Positions 20,801 through 31,855 of a stretch of DNA of 64,000 nucleotides are shown here, piece after piece. Position numbers and translations under genes: made by a program. The stretch comes from Selaginella tamariscina (taxonomy: Eukaryota > Streptophyta > Lycopodiopsida > Selaginellales > Selaginellaceae): positions 610,772 to 674,771 of the forward strand of contig PUQB01000079.1 in NCBI GenBank assembly GCA_003024785.1, written 5' to 3'. Below the pieces are notes generated by a model. The model was not told where the DNA came from. It was given only the letters and a program-made list of their open reading frames with translations, and did no database searches. Each line of letters opens with the position of its first letter. Within the stretch, counting starts at the first letter, position 1.

Positions 20801-21433
20801 AGACCATGGTTAAGAAATGCAAAAGTATGACTTAATTGGGAGCACGATGAAATGGTACTCTATAAGAATGAACAAGAAGCAGTCGTTCGAACACAACAAA
20901 AAAGCCAATCGAACAACCAACTCGGCCATTACAAATGAAGGATTTCGATTGGCATTACGGCTTAAATAAGGAAGAAGAAAAACTCTTTTTGAAAGCAACC
21001 CAGACCTCGTAGAGATAGCACAAGCTGATATATATCAAATGATACTAGAAGAAGAAAACTCATAAAAGACAGCTACTAGTGATCAACAACAGCAACATAT
21101 GGATACTCTCGAACTGACGAATAAGTTTAAACAACCTCACTACAATTTGAGACAGCATGAACAGAGAATACGGACTCAACAAAAACTAGAAATTACAACG
21201 AATGAGAAGACTGAAGAAGTTGAAATTAAAACAAGTGAATATGGACCCTGAAAAGTATGAATAACAGTTGATCTTGAATCGAATACCAAAGACAGCTGAT
21301 AAATGTACTATGTCAAAATGCAGATGTCTTTGCTTGGAGTTACGAAGATCTCAAGGGAGTTCCACCCACAATTTGTACCCATAAGATAGAATTACTACCA
21401 CATGCAGTCCCCAAGAAATAGCAAGCATACCGA

Positions 21434-21943
21434 ATGAATCCAACATTCTTGGTGAAAGTTAAAGAAGAAGTGGACAAGTTATTACAGGCCGGATTCATAT
21501 ATCTAATTGAAAACCTGCAATGGTTATCACCAATTGTTGTAGTACCAAAGAAAAATGACAAATTACGTATCTGCATCAATTATAAGAAATTAAACAATGT
21601 AATGAAGTGGGATACATACCCAATATCATTCATCGAAGAATTGTTAGATACAATAGCTGGACACAAAATGTACTCCTTTCTGGATGGATTTTCATGATAT
21701 AACCAAGTACAAGTGGATCCAACGGATCAAGTAAAAACAGCATTCATTAGTCCTTGGGGTACATATGCGTATTGCGTTATGCCTTTTGGGCTATGCAATG
21801 CACCAACCTTCCAACATTTGGTTAGTGAAACATTCCGGGATTATCTAACCACGTTTATGAAAGTTTTCTTAGATGATTTTAGCATTTATGGAGCGCAAGA
21901 CAAACACCTAGACTGTTTAACGAAGTGTTTTGGAAAATGCTGA
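21434..21943 (+). pseudogene. GyC reverse transcriptase relic
   Basis: Fossil RT on the + strand in two open stretches. The first (21434-21697) holds VVVPKKNDKLRICINYKKLN and TYPISFIEELLD. The second (21713-21943) holds FISPWGTYAYCVMPFGLCNA and the catalytic-site region VFLDDFSIYG, the plant Gypsy F-x-D-D form. The order and spacing fit the family. Confidence 0.85.
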
Positions 21944-22227
21944 TCAAATAATATAGCTCTTAATCCATAAGATCAGGAATTTTACTCGGGCATATTAATG
22001 CAAGGATGGAATAATGGTGGACCAAGATAAAATTAAAGTTATAAACAATGCAACCTCCTAAAGATGTAAGCGGAGTACGACGGCTTCTTGGGAAAATGGG
22101 ATATCATAGATTTATCAAAAATTACGCAGCAATAGCGAAACCATTAACTATGCTTCTGACGAAAACACAACCATTCAAATAGGATCCACAATGCGAACAG
22201 AGCTTCAATACGTTAAATCAGGCATTA

Positions 22228-22530
22228 ATGACGGCTCCCATTCTAGCTAGTCCAAATTGGCGGCAGGAGTTTCATGTACAAGTGGACACATCATCGTATG
22301 CTATCGGATGCATATTAACACAAACCCAGGAAGACGGAAAAGATCGACCATTATATTACGCGAGTCGGCGGTTAGCACCTGCAGAAGAAAACTACACGAC
22401 TACGGAAAAGGAGGCACTCAAAGTGATTTATGTAGCTAAGAAATTTTGGCATTATTTGCTAGCAAACAAAGTCAAATTCATTGTCGATCATCAAGCTCTT
22501 ACACACTTGTTAAGCAAGACTAAGCTCGAA
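22228..22530 (+). pseudogene. GyC RNase H relic
   Basis: One open stretch carries FHVQVDTSSYAIGCILTQ, PLYYASRRL, YTTTEKEALKVIY and the end motif VDHQALTHLL. These are the conserved blocks of Gypsy RNase H in order, directly after the RT. Fossil. Confidence 0.85.
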
Positions 22531-22879
22531 GGAAGATTAGTACGCTGGTTCTTATTAACAGGAGTTCAACTTTCAAATCACCCACAAACCAGGCAAATTA
22601 CACCAACAAGTAGATTTCTTAAGCCGTATTATGCATGAAGAAGAAGGTGTTGGCGTGAACGATGAACTACCAGATGCTAATTTATTTCAGATACAACAAG
22701 AAGAACAACCAAAACATTACAATCACAAAGGATATTTCAAGATATTGAACACTTTCTAACTACTGGAACAACACCAGATAAGTATGCAACTACGTAACAA
22801 CGCAAACAACTCATCTTACGATGCAAGCCATATTGCATGGTATCAGGTATACTATATAAAGAGAAAAATGAAGTCTTAA

Positions 22880-23552
22880 GAAGATGTGTGCCAATGGAAG
22901 AAGTTCATCTAGTATTACAAGAAGCCCACTCAGGGGAACACGGTGGACACTTCGCAGGAACGTTAAGAGCACAAACAATACTATAGTCTGGATTATGGTG
23001 GCCTACGTTATTCAAGGATGCTATCGAATATTGTCAAAAATGTTTAAAGTGTAACGAACATCAACCTGCTTCACACCATCAAGTTCAACCATTACATCCA
23101 ATAGAACCATTAGTTCCATTTATGAAATGGGGAATGGATTTTATGGAACCAATCAATCTTAAAAGCAGCAAGAGGAATCAATATATATTGGTATTCACGG
23201 ATTATGTTACTAAATGGGAAGAAGCTATGCATTACAGGATTGCCACACAACACGTGTAGCCAAGTTTATCTACAAAAATATTGTAGTGCAATTTGGCGCT
23301 CCAATGAAACTTATCAGTGACCAAGGAACTCATTTTGTTAACAACGTCATCAAAGTACTTTGCAATGAATATTTAGTAAAGCATTATGTCTCCACGACAT
23401 ATTATCCGCAAGGCAATGGACAAGCGGAGGCTACTAACAAAATATTGAAGACCGTATTAACCAAGATAGTGAACACAAATCGCAAAAACTGGGACAAAAA
23501 ACTCCCATCAGCATTATGGGCATACCGTACTACATATAAAGTGGCAATGTGA
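22880..23552 (+). pseudogene. GyC integrase relic
   Basis: The first part carries a zinc-binding HHCC-like region: AHSGEHGGHFAGTL, then a CQKCLKCNEHQ block. The catalytic core follows, with ILVFTDYVTKWEEA near 23190-23220 and LISDQGTHFVNNV and YPQGNGQAEATNK at 23310-23440. No chromodomain or full C-terminal domain was recognised before the 3' LTR. Fossil. Confidence 0.8.
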
Positions 23553-23560
23553 TGGCATTT

Positions 23561-23772
23561 GATCAGTATACTATGGATCCTGTCACAGTACAATATTCTC
23601 AGTTGTGACGGGATCCATAGTACTGCTGCCTGCTATACACCTTACCATCCTTACCCTTTTCCGACCTTTTGATGTCTGATTTTTTCTTTATCTTATTCCA
23701 ATAGACCCTTAATACGGGTTTGTCGATAGCTACCTCTACTATGCTTAGTTGGTAGGATTTTTAGGTTCAACA
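23561..23772 (+). repeat. GyC 3' LTR
   Basis: It aligns to the right part of the 5' LTR, clearly so over 23607-23772 against 18182-18347, with 10 transitions and no gaps. It ends TTCAACA, followed by the target duplication ATCCC. Confidence 0.85.
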
Positions 23773-24177
23773 ATCCCGCCGCCTCTTCCTCGTCGAAGGG
23801 AGTCGGCGGCGGGATTAATCATGCCACCTCTCTCCGACGAGGAAGATATGGGCGGGATTAATCTCGCCGCCTCTTCCTCGCTGGAGGGAGTTAGTGGCGA
23901 GATTAATCCCGCCGCCTCTCTTCGACGAGGAAGATCTGGTGGTGGGATTAATCCCACTGACTCTTCTTCGCCGGAGGGAGTCAGTGGCGGGATTAATCGC
24001 CGCCTCTCTCCAAAGGGGTAGAGTTGGCAACGAGATTAATTCCGCCAGCTCTTCCTCGTCGAAAAGAGTGGTGGCGGGATTAATCCTGCAGCCTCTCCCA
24101 CAGGGAAGAGTTGGCGCGGGATTAATCTTGCCGATCATTCCTCGTTGGAGGGAGTGGTGGCGGGATTAATCCCGCCC
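23773..24177. repeat. Palindrome-core array, right half
   Basis: Cores start at about 23808, 23851, 23896, 23941, 23986, 24028, 24072, 24115 and 24160, a period of 43-45 bp. The spacers alternate: one reads CTCTTCCTCGTCGAAGGGAG, the next is approximately its reverse complement (CTCTCTCCGACGAGGAAGA), then forward again. This holds clearly for the first five spacers and weakly after that. The whole stretch is therefore strongly self-complementary. Confidence 0.9.
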
Positions 24178-24393
24178 ATTAGTTGTATTAATCAAGCATG
24201 AGATATTATCCCTATACATAATTATGTATTATTGCACATGCATATTATTAAGCACCCATAATTGATATTTCTTAAAAATATTGCATAAACAAATATCATA
24301 AATAATATAATTATTTATGTGTACGACAATATGTTTAATACTTGAGATAAAATATGTCTTCTTCAGAACAACGAGATAGTTGGTACTGGAACT

Positions 24394-26816
24394 ATGGAAG
24401 TTCGAGATGATAATGCATCATGTCACAATATTGCCCAAGGATCTTGTGTGTATGTATGGGTGAACTCCATTTGCAAGCATGTTGAGGTTTTAGGAATGGA
24501 ATTTCAGGAGGTTTTCATTTATTGTGGAATTTGGATGAAGTCAAGGCTGACACAGAATATACAGAGTCACAAACAAATAGTAGTACGAGTTCACCAGATG
24601 ATGGCTTACCTGCTGTGATGGATGAGGTGATTCTCTTTCTTCATGAGATCGAGGTTGGGAGAGGCATCATCACAGCTATAAATCCAATGGAAGCAGTGTC
24701 AGAAGAGAAACTAGGGACCAACTTCGTGGGTGTAGTTGTGACAAAGGTTTCACCTAATGGCACATTACATCCTTTATCGCTCGTGAGGTGGCAAACATCT
24801 GAATTAAGACGGCGAGATGGTTCAACATATTCTGGGTTGGATTTCAATAATAACAACCCAGAAGACAACCATATTTGAAGAGGTTCCTTGCATTGGTCCT
24901 ATTGTAAGAAAAAGGCGATTCATGGGTTGCATATCTTCCCTTGTAAGTTTGGCAAGAGGGTCAAGATGGATCCTACATTTTCGAAAGTGTTATGAGCATT
25001 GCCACGATTGACTACTGGAAGAATAAGTGTTTTAGATGGCAGACCAGAATGAAATTATCCAATGTAAACATGTCTTTCGTATGTTCACCCAAAAGCAAAG
25101 GCATGAGTTTGTATATGCTGCACTAACTGGGTGTATTGATGGAATGGATTCGGACACAGGTTATCAGAGTACATCCATGGTATTTAATAAGGTGGCCATC
25201 TTCTTCAAAGCTTGGTACACTATATACGGGATCCTAAAGACCACGTTCTACCATCGGAGGGATGAGTGGCTAATGGAGCGCGAACCTCAGTACATGGGAA
25301 CACTCACTTGGTCAAAACCCGCTCTCATATTATGGCAGCCATAGAGATACTCAAGGCTTTTGTGGAAGAAATGCAGACAGGATGTTTCACAAATACCGAA
25401 CCACAAATGCAAGGGTTAGGGAAAATCTCAAGGTTTTGCCTTCAATCTACACTCAATTGAAACTGTGTGAACATGTAAACAAGTGCCTCAGTTTGATGGG
25501 GTTTAAGCAATCTGCACTGGTACCTTCAACAACATATAGAATACTCATTTTAAGGATGTGAAAATTGCAAAACACTCTAGCTTTTCCAAGTGTGACACTT
25601 GTACATCATTGAAGGCTGCAGAGGCTTGTGCAAAAACCTTGGTGGAGATCATTACCATTCAAAAGAAGATGGAGGCCCACATGATTGCACAACAAACTTG
25701 CCGGTCTCAATACTATGCACACGCATGCTTTCTGTGTCACGCCCCATGCTTAATCTATGACAAGATGGATCATTCAAAGACCAGCATTCCAAAGCTCGTT
25801 GCAACACCAAAGTGCCTTGGAAATGTCATGAAACTTCCGATTTTATTGACATGTGTGCTAACACATAAACATGGTTGTGAGTCATATGGACACTTTTCAC
25901 TTCCACATTGGTCTAGCGACTCCAATTTCACTATTGGTCGTTGGCCATGTGTTTCAGAAACCTTGAAGCCCACTCACAAACAAATCCTATCAGTAATCTC
26001 AAAGTGAAGAAACAACACCTTCAACCTTTACATAATACTCTCATGAACACGTCTGCACTTGAGGCTACTTGGGAATATGAGAGGCATTTTCAGCAGCCTG
26101 CACAAAAATAAATGGCCCTGTTGAGAGTTCTGGTTCAATGGAGGGATCTAGCTCAAATAGTGTATATGTGTCCTCAATATCAAATAAGCTTCCTCGTCAT
26201 TTGCTTTTACAGATGGATAATTGTGCAAGCGAGAACAAAAATAGGTAAATCATTTTAGTTAAGGGTTTTTCAAGCTCATACTTACTTTTATTTTCTAGAT
26301 ATGTGCTAGCATACTTGTCAATGCTTGTTGCCAAAGGTGTGTTTGAGACAATCATGCTCAGTTTCCTTATGGTTGGTCACACTCATGAAGATATTGATGC
26401 GTTCTTCAGCAAGGTCTCCAACTCTACAAAAAGAACAAGTGCACTTACCTTACCGCATATGATGATCTTTTTGAAAATTGCATCTTCAAAAAAAGTTGTG
26501 CTTTGCTTGTGACTGAGGTGCCAGACTTCAAAAAGTTTCTCAAGGAGTATATAAAAGAGGGAGTGATTCTTTAGTTGGTCACCTTGTGCCGCTATAATTC
26601 TTTTTCTCCATAGAGATGGTATATCTATTATGCATACAACTTACGACCATCAGAGCATGAGTGGTTACTGAAAGAGGGGTTAATGCTCTTCAAAAGTGGA
26701 GAGGATGGAAAGCCACTTCTCCGAGAAGGACAACCAAACTCTATTCCATTGAGTGCCCAGTTCAAGGAACAAGAGGTTATTATTGATGGCATCAAAAAAT
26801 ATGTGGCATGGGTTTA
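24394..26816 (+). pseudogene. DUF7869-type gene, degenerate
   Basis: On the + strand, blocks of a protein family I recognise as DUF7869-like occur in the expected order: FRMFTQKQRHEFVYAALTGC (25069-25128); FSKCDTCTSLK (25576-25608); MDHSKTSIPKL (25766-25798); GHFSLPHWS (25887-25913); LQMDNCASENKNR (26206-26244); after a 54-bp intron, YVLAYLSMLVAKGVFE and VGHTHEDIDAFFSKVS (26299-26426); and a C-terminal stretch RPSEHEWLLKEG to about 26816. The family is widespread in plants and some animals and is of unknown function. The D-N-C and H-E-D-I-D blocks look like a transposase/RNase H-fold core, so a DNA-transposon origin is plausible. Several in-frame stops and frame changes indicate a pseudogene, although a few gaps could be unrecognised introns. 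It is the only copy in the window. A start codon cannot be chosen. Confidence 0.6.
26245..26298 (+). other. 54-bp GT-AG intron in the DUF7869-type gene
   Basis: The sequence GAGAACAAAAATAG is followed by GTAAATC, a T-rich tract and TTTTCTAG, then ATATGTGCTAGC. Removing it makes the reading frame continue from ENKNR into YVLAYL, exactly as the family requires. It is short for a plant intron but has normal borders. Confidence 0.8.
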
Positions 26817-26819
26817 AAA

Positions 26820-27905
26820 ATCAATGCCAAAGAATTCTAATAAGGCAACTAGTTACTCAAACTATATAAGCATGTGGTCGACTATTGGGAGACTATGGTT
26901 CGAGAGTTAAACTGTCACAAGTACAGAATTGCAACACCCTTTTTGGCCTAAAACAAGGTGGTGAGAGGAGATTGAAATGACATCACTGAGCACAGACGAC
27001 ATAAACCCAATAGTGATGTAGAAGTGCAAACCCCACACTTTGTTGAACAAAGGAACCAAAAACCTAAAGCATACTTTGATTGCTGCAAGGATCTTCAAAA
27101 ACTAATGATGGTTCCTCATTACTCTAGATGTGTCATATAATCAGCCTATTTGAATGGGTCAAATTATCGACACACCTGAAGTAATCACAAAAAATAGTAT
27201 GGTTAAGTTGCATGGTTCAAACCACAAAAAAGACAACATGAAAGGAGAGCGAAAGATATAATGATGCCTAAAGAAAACATGGTCTCCAATCAAAAAGACC
27301 CATATGTTTTATAAATGTTAAATCCATTCGATATGTGGATGTCAAGAAGCGTTGATAAAGTCACGATTAACAAAACTGAAGAATATGTTTTCTGAAGCTT
27401 AAAGCAATTACAAAATTATAAAATATTGTATATTTAATATTCATAATTATAATAAACTCTTTAATAATAGTACCAAATTGTTTACTTAACTATATAATTT
27501 ATAAAAAGATATGAAGATTGACTATATTATTATAGGATTTGTATATTATATTTATCTTATTACTAGTACAAATTTTTAATTAATGTTATATTTAAATATT
27601 AATATTTTAATAACAACATCAATATTTATATAATGTACCTCTTATGCTCTTCCTTAATTTTATAGGCCCATACAATCTTAAATATAATATATTATATAAT
27701 TTAATACCTTTTACTTTTATAATGTTATTTTTTGGTCCATAAATGCTATAATTTATTAAAGGGTTGATTACAAAATAGAATATTCTGTCTTCAAGCATAT
27801 ATTCTAAAGAATATTCCTTTAATATTAGAAAATGCTAATTAAATAACTAAAATTGCTAATTATTATGAAATGAGACTATATACATACCCATTTTAGTTAC
27901 AACAT
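26820..27905. other. AT-rich spacer up to segment B
   Basis: To about 27110 there are weak coding-like traces of the preceding gene. From 27380 the sequence is extremely AT-rich (TTTAATATTCATAATTATAAT and similar) with no gene. Homology to the 4.5 kb insert begins at about 27906 with AAGAATCTTTTTTACTAG. Confidence 0.5.
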
Positions 27906-28555
27906 GTATATTAAGAATCTTTTTTACTAGAATTTGAAGGAGTAATATATAAATTGCCTAAAAGGCATCAATCTTATCCTTATTATCATCATTTACAAAC
28001 TTTTTTGCATGTGCTCTATATATTTCATAATGAACTTCCATCAACATTGATCTTATCAACAATGCTTTACGACTTTTAATATAAATCCCTAACCTAAGCA
28101 CAAAGAGCTCTATACTTCTTGTTCAAAAGTCCGGAGAGTTCTTAATCAAGGCAATAGTTTTAAATTTTTACATGTCAATTCGTACATTCATTATTCACTA
28201 TAAAATGCTGCATGCTTCTTAACATACTCTTTCACAAATTAGCTTATAATTGCAATTTATAAGTAAAACTAGTAAATGCTAATCTCACAGTGTCTTTAGG
28301 AGAAATATAATGAAATATAATAAAAAATTTATTACAAATAGTAAAAACTTCACAACAGTCTTTACATTTTTTCACCAAACGGAGCAACTTAGTCTAGCAA
28401 GCCAATATCCTTGCTCAAGAGATACAAAATATATTATACACATTGTTATTAATTAAATACTTTCTCATCTTCACACAATTGCTTACATTATCTCTAAATA
28501 ATTATATAAAGGTGGCAATAGCGAATTCATTAACAAATATGAATATAGCAATAGG
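27906..28555. other. Right end of the 4.5 kb insert, copy B
   Basis: Matches 4430-5055 and 47965-48608. It is AT-rich and non-coding, holding TTGATCTTATCAACAATGCTT and CACAAAGAGCTCTATAC as shared landmarks. Confidence 0.8.
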
Positions 28556-29300
28556 ATGAGTCAATTGGAGAAGGTACAATTATTTAAAATGATGGATGAT
28601 GCAAAAATATGTTTGAACCCAAAAAAGTGTCAGATTGGTAGTACTAAGGACATCTTACTAGGACATGTGATTTCAAAGGACGACATTGAGCCAAGTAAAG
28701 ATAAGGTGAACAAGCTACTCATGTTGCCAACTTCGACTTGTGTCAAGGAGGTACAAAAAGTTTATAAGGTTGGCAGGATATATAACAGATTTGTGGAGGG
28801 ATTCACAAAGATGGCATATCCATTGAACCAACTACTTGATAAGGAGTGGCATTTCAATGAACCTCTTCATGTCAAACATTGTTTAAGAAGCTAAATTATT
28901 AAGCTCACATCTAATTTTGGTGGTACTTAAATGGAAAGATTTGTTTTATGTCAATTTTAGAGTTGAAAAAGTTTTAATTACTATGATCTTGATGCAGAAG
29001 GGGAGAAGTGGATACTTGTTTTCTATTTATTATGCAAGAACGCAATTACAAAGGCCAGAGGTTAAATACCCATTATTGAAGAAGCAAGCAACAACAATCA
29101 TATATGCAATAAAGAAGTTTAAGCATTATTTGTGGAGGCACCACTTTTTTCCTCATAAACAATGTAGCAATTAAGTACATTGCCAATAAGCCTAGGCTCA
29201 CAAAAAAGTTTTCTAGGTGGATCACAACCTTGGAGTACGATTTTGAGTTTCAACATGAAGAGCACAAGAGCAGATATAACAAAAATTTTGGATGAAGGTG
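28556..29300 (+). pseudogene. GyA RT end and RNase H relic, copy B
   Basis: Same fossil pieces as at 5056-5860: MSQLEKVQ at the start, KKCQIGSTKDILLGHVIS, MAYPLNQLLDK, then RNase H traces (EVKYPLLKKQATTIIYAIKK near 29058-29117). Broken. Fossil of the same insertion as in A, carried by segment duplication. Confidence 0.8.
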
Positions 29301-30095
29301 ACATTGAGAAGTTTCATTATGTCTTGGAGGTTTGTGCTCTTTCACCCACCTGACTTGGATGGATGGGACATTTCCAAAGGGTTGTACATCGACCTAGAAA
29401 AAGATCATGCGCCAATCTCGACCCTATATGGTGATAAGTGAGCTACTTTATAGGATAGGTGAGACAGTGTGCTTCGACAAGCAGTGGGTCGTTATTGAGA
29501 TAAAACAAATCATAAAGTAATATCATAAACAATTTTGTTCCAAGAAGATAATCAATACAAGATATTTTTGCTGACCCTCTTCAAGGATGTTAAAGAGTGA
29601 TATCAATTCAAGAAATCTCTAAACGATTTGTTAGACATGGTTATTGTGCCTGACAAAACTTGTTCAAACTAAATTGGGCATGGAATGGTTAAGTCATAAT
29701 TTGTTGATTATTAAACACTAACTATTTAGATTTGAAAATATTAAGGGTATTAAAATTAATTAATTAATAATAAATACTAATTAAATAGTTACTTTGTTAA
29801 TTATTATGAATTGAGAAAACTCATCCAAGTTGCATCTAAAACTCCTCAACACAAATTAATGAACTTTTGGTATGGGTTAGAGACATTACAAACCATACTA
29901 AGAGAATTATACTAAACAAATTGAAGTATGCAAGACTTGTGTTTTTTATATTTATGTGTATGTTTAGTAGTTTGTTACTGGAGATGCCATTTAGGAAGAT
30001 ACTGTTGGAGCAATTAGCTATATAAATTTAGCAAACTTTTAATTCGCTTATAAAACAAATCAAACATATTTGCTTAGAAAATGTTTTAATTTGAT
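29300..30095. other. AT-rich spacer, copy B
   Basis: Counterpart of 5860-6640. The first 120 bp keep a coding-like trace and the rest is AT-rich without a gene. Confidence 0.4.
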
Positions 30096-30099
30096 TTCC

Positions 30100-30540
30100 T
30101 AATAGTTTTAGCTGGTTATTATTAATCAAGCAATCCAATTGGCTAGCATGTAAAACTAGACCATCTGAGCCATTGGATGCACCTTAGGACAATTGCCAAT
30201 CTAGCCATCCAATCAATGACATGTAGAATTAGACTCTTGATGCCTAGCCATTGATCAGTGGCACGTAAATCTGGCCACATGATCTAGCCGTTGGATCAAT
30301 CTGCGGCTCAAATGAGCCACAACCCTATAAATATGGCTCAAATGAGCCACAACCCTATATTTATAGGCCAGGGCACATACGGTTCTCTATCCGGCTGTAT
30401 GTGTATGTTCAACTTGCAGGAATATTAAGGTGTAGTTCTCTCCATGTAAGTCATATGTAATTGCGTTGTAGATACGTCTTCTTCTTATTCATGTTGTTTG
30501 TACACTTGTGCTAGGGTGTTTGTCGGCCTGAATGCACACA
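30100..30540 (+). promoter_or_regulatory. Promoter-like region of the AT-hook gene, copy B, with 30-bp duplication
   Basis: Same region as 6650-7030, but the block GGCTCAAATGAGCCACAACC with its following TATA-like sequence occurs twice in tandem (30305-30334 and 30335-30364). Copy B therefore has two TATA-like boxes (TATAAATA at 30326 and TATATTTATA at 30356), where A has one. The pyrimidine-rich leader follows. Confidence 0.5.
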
Positions 30541-30559
30541 TGAGTAAGTGTATATTGCA

Positions 30560-31855
30560 TACCTTTTGAGGCAAAAGAGCTCATGACAAGGAAAGGTACA
30601 ACGTTCCCATAATCGATTTTGAGGTTGAAGAAACCATAAGCTGGCTACATAAAGTTGTACCACATCCAAAAATCCATCATTTTGCAGTAAGGCCTCCTAA
30701 ATTTTTTCAGAATTATTTTGAATTGGGGATCAGTCAACCACTCTTCGAAGTTCGACCTCCTTGGCCACCATCTCTACCACCACGTACTCAGCCTATAGAG
30801 CTCGAGCAAGAACACACACAACCAAATCATGATGCATCTCATTTGCACCATAGTACTACCTCATGGGATAAGCAATTTGAGAGGGGGACAAGCTCAAGGC
30901 TTTGGAAAAAGAAGCGTCGACGAACCCATCAGTGTAAGGTGGCACCATTGGCTAAGCCTATGCAAAAAACACATCAAAATGATTCACAAGAAGAGGAGGG
31001 GGTTTCCACTACACGTGCTTGCAAGACAGCCACTCCAATTATCCAACTTGATATGGATAATTGCAATCCTTTGGATCAAGTGGTTCTTAAAGCACAAACA
31101 CAATGCACTCAAGTTGATCATGAACTAGGGGATCACAATTCGAACAAGCGTCAACGAACCAGTCAGTGTAACAAAGCACCATTGGGTAAGCCTATGCAAG
31201 AAGCTCATTACAAAGAGGAGGGGGTTTCCGCTACACAAGCAATAAGCAACCAAGGTATTAAACCATGCAAAGATACAACTGTAGAAACCAAGAAGGTTCA
31301 CAATTCGAATAAGCGTCAACGAACAGTCAGTGTAACGAAGCACCATTGGGTAAGCCTATGCAAGAAGCTCATTACAAAGAGGAGAGGTTTTTGCTACACA
31401 AGCAATAAGCAACCAAGGTATTAAACCATGCAAAGATACAACTGTAGAAACCAAGAAGGCTCACAATTCGAACAAGCGTCAACGAACCAGTCAGTGTAAC
31501 GAAGCACCATTGGGTAAGCCTATGCAAGAAGCTCATTACAAAGAGGAGAGGGTTTCGCTATGCAAGCAATAAACAACCAAGGTATTAAACCATGCAAAGA
31601 TACAACTGTAGAAACCAAGAAGGCTAGAGAAACCAGAGGTGAGTTGCCACGCTATGCACGGGAGAGGCTCCTGTAAGGAGGGGGGCAGGAAGACCACCCA
31701 AGATTAAGCCCCCAAATAGATGAATCAATCATTTGTAGTGTTTGTGGAGGTAAGCCAGTCTTTGATCACTACAACAACAATGACATAAAGCAGATTAAGG
31801 TGAGATGCAAAACCTGTGGTAAAAGATGGGTACCTAAGAGGGAAGTAGTCTTTCA
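30560..31855 (+). pseudogene. AT-hook gene with 55-residue repeats, copy B
   Basis: Longer intact stretch than in A: one frame stays open from 30723 to 31424 (233 residues, no ATG at its left edge, so the true start lies upstream). It covers the proline-rich part (RPPWPPSLPPRTQP), the acidic QEEEG modules, basic KKKRRRTHQC and the tandem repeats with NSNKRQRTSQCNKAPLGKP. Past the repeats the AT-hook (GRPPKIKPP, near 31690) and the CSVCGG...CKTCGK zinc-ribbon-like end (31735-31825) are visible in another frame, followed by RWVPKREV. The predicted location is the nucleus, from basic clusters and AT-hook. Function unknown. Whether it is a functional host gene, a captured gene or an element protein cannot be told here. 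Frame changes argue for decay, or for base errors in the assembly. Confidence 0.5.
31134..31625 (+). repeat. Three tandem 165-bp coding repeats, copy B
   Basis: Units start at 31134, 31299 and 31462 (CACAATTCGAACAAGCGTC or a close variant), a period of 165 then 163 bp. The same units as in A at 7694-8187. Confidence 0.9.

Larger units (their letters stand above)
17743..23772 (+). mobile_element. GyC, Ty3/Gypsy LTR retrotransposon, 6.0 kb
   Basis: Fossil LTR element on the + strand, TGTTAGGATC to TTTTAGGTTCAACA, flanked by a perfect 5-bp target duplication ATCCC (17738-17742 and 23773-23777). The parts run in Gypsy order: 5' LTR, gag with zinc knuckles, protease, RT, RNase H, integrase, 3' LTR. 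The 3' LTR is shorter than the 5' LTR. No chromodomain is visible. The RT and protease style (GGSGVNI, MPFGLCNAP, FLDDFS) resembles the non-chromovirus plant Gypsy lineages (Tat/Athila side), which is inference. The 166 bp of LTR that can be aligned differ at 10 positions, all transitions, so it is moderately old. It is broken, with well over ten breaks. Confidence 0.9.

Noticed and set aside
23745-24169. Glycine/isoleucine/asparagine-rich frames on both strands across the palindrome array
   Set aside because: Simple translations of the palindrome repeat in either direction.
23773-24177. CRISPR-like array (18-bp palindromic repeat with spacers of about 25 bp)
   Set aside because: The spacers are related to one another and alternate in orientation, the repeat is variable, there are no cas genes, and the context is plant nuclear DNA.
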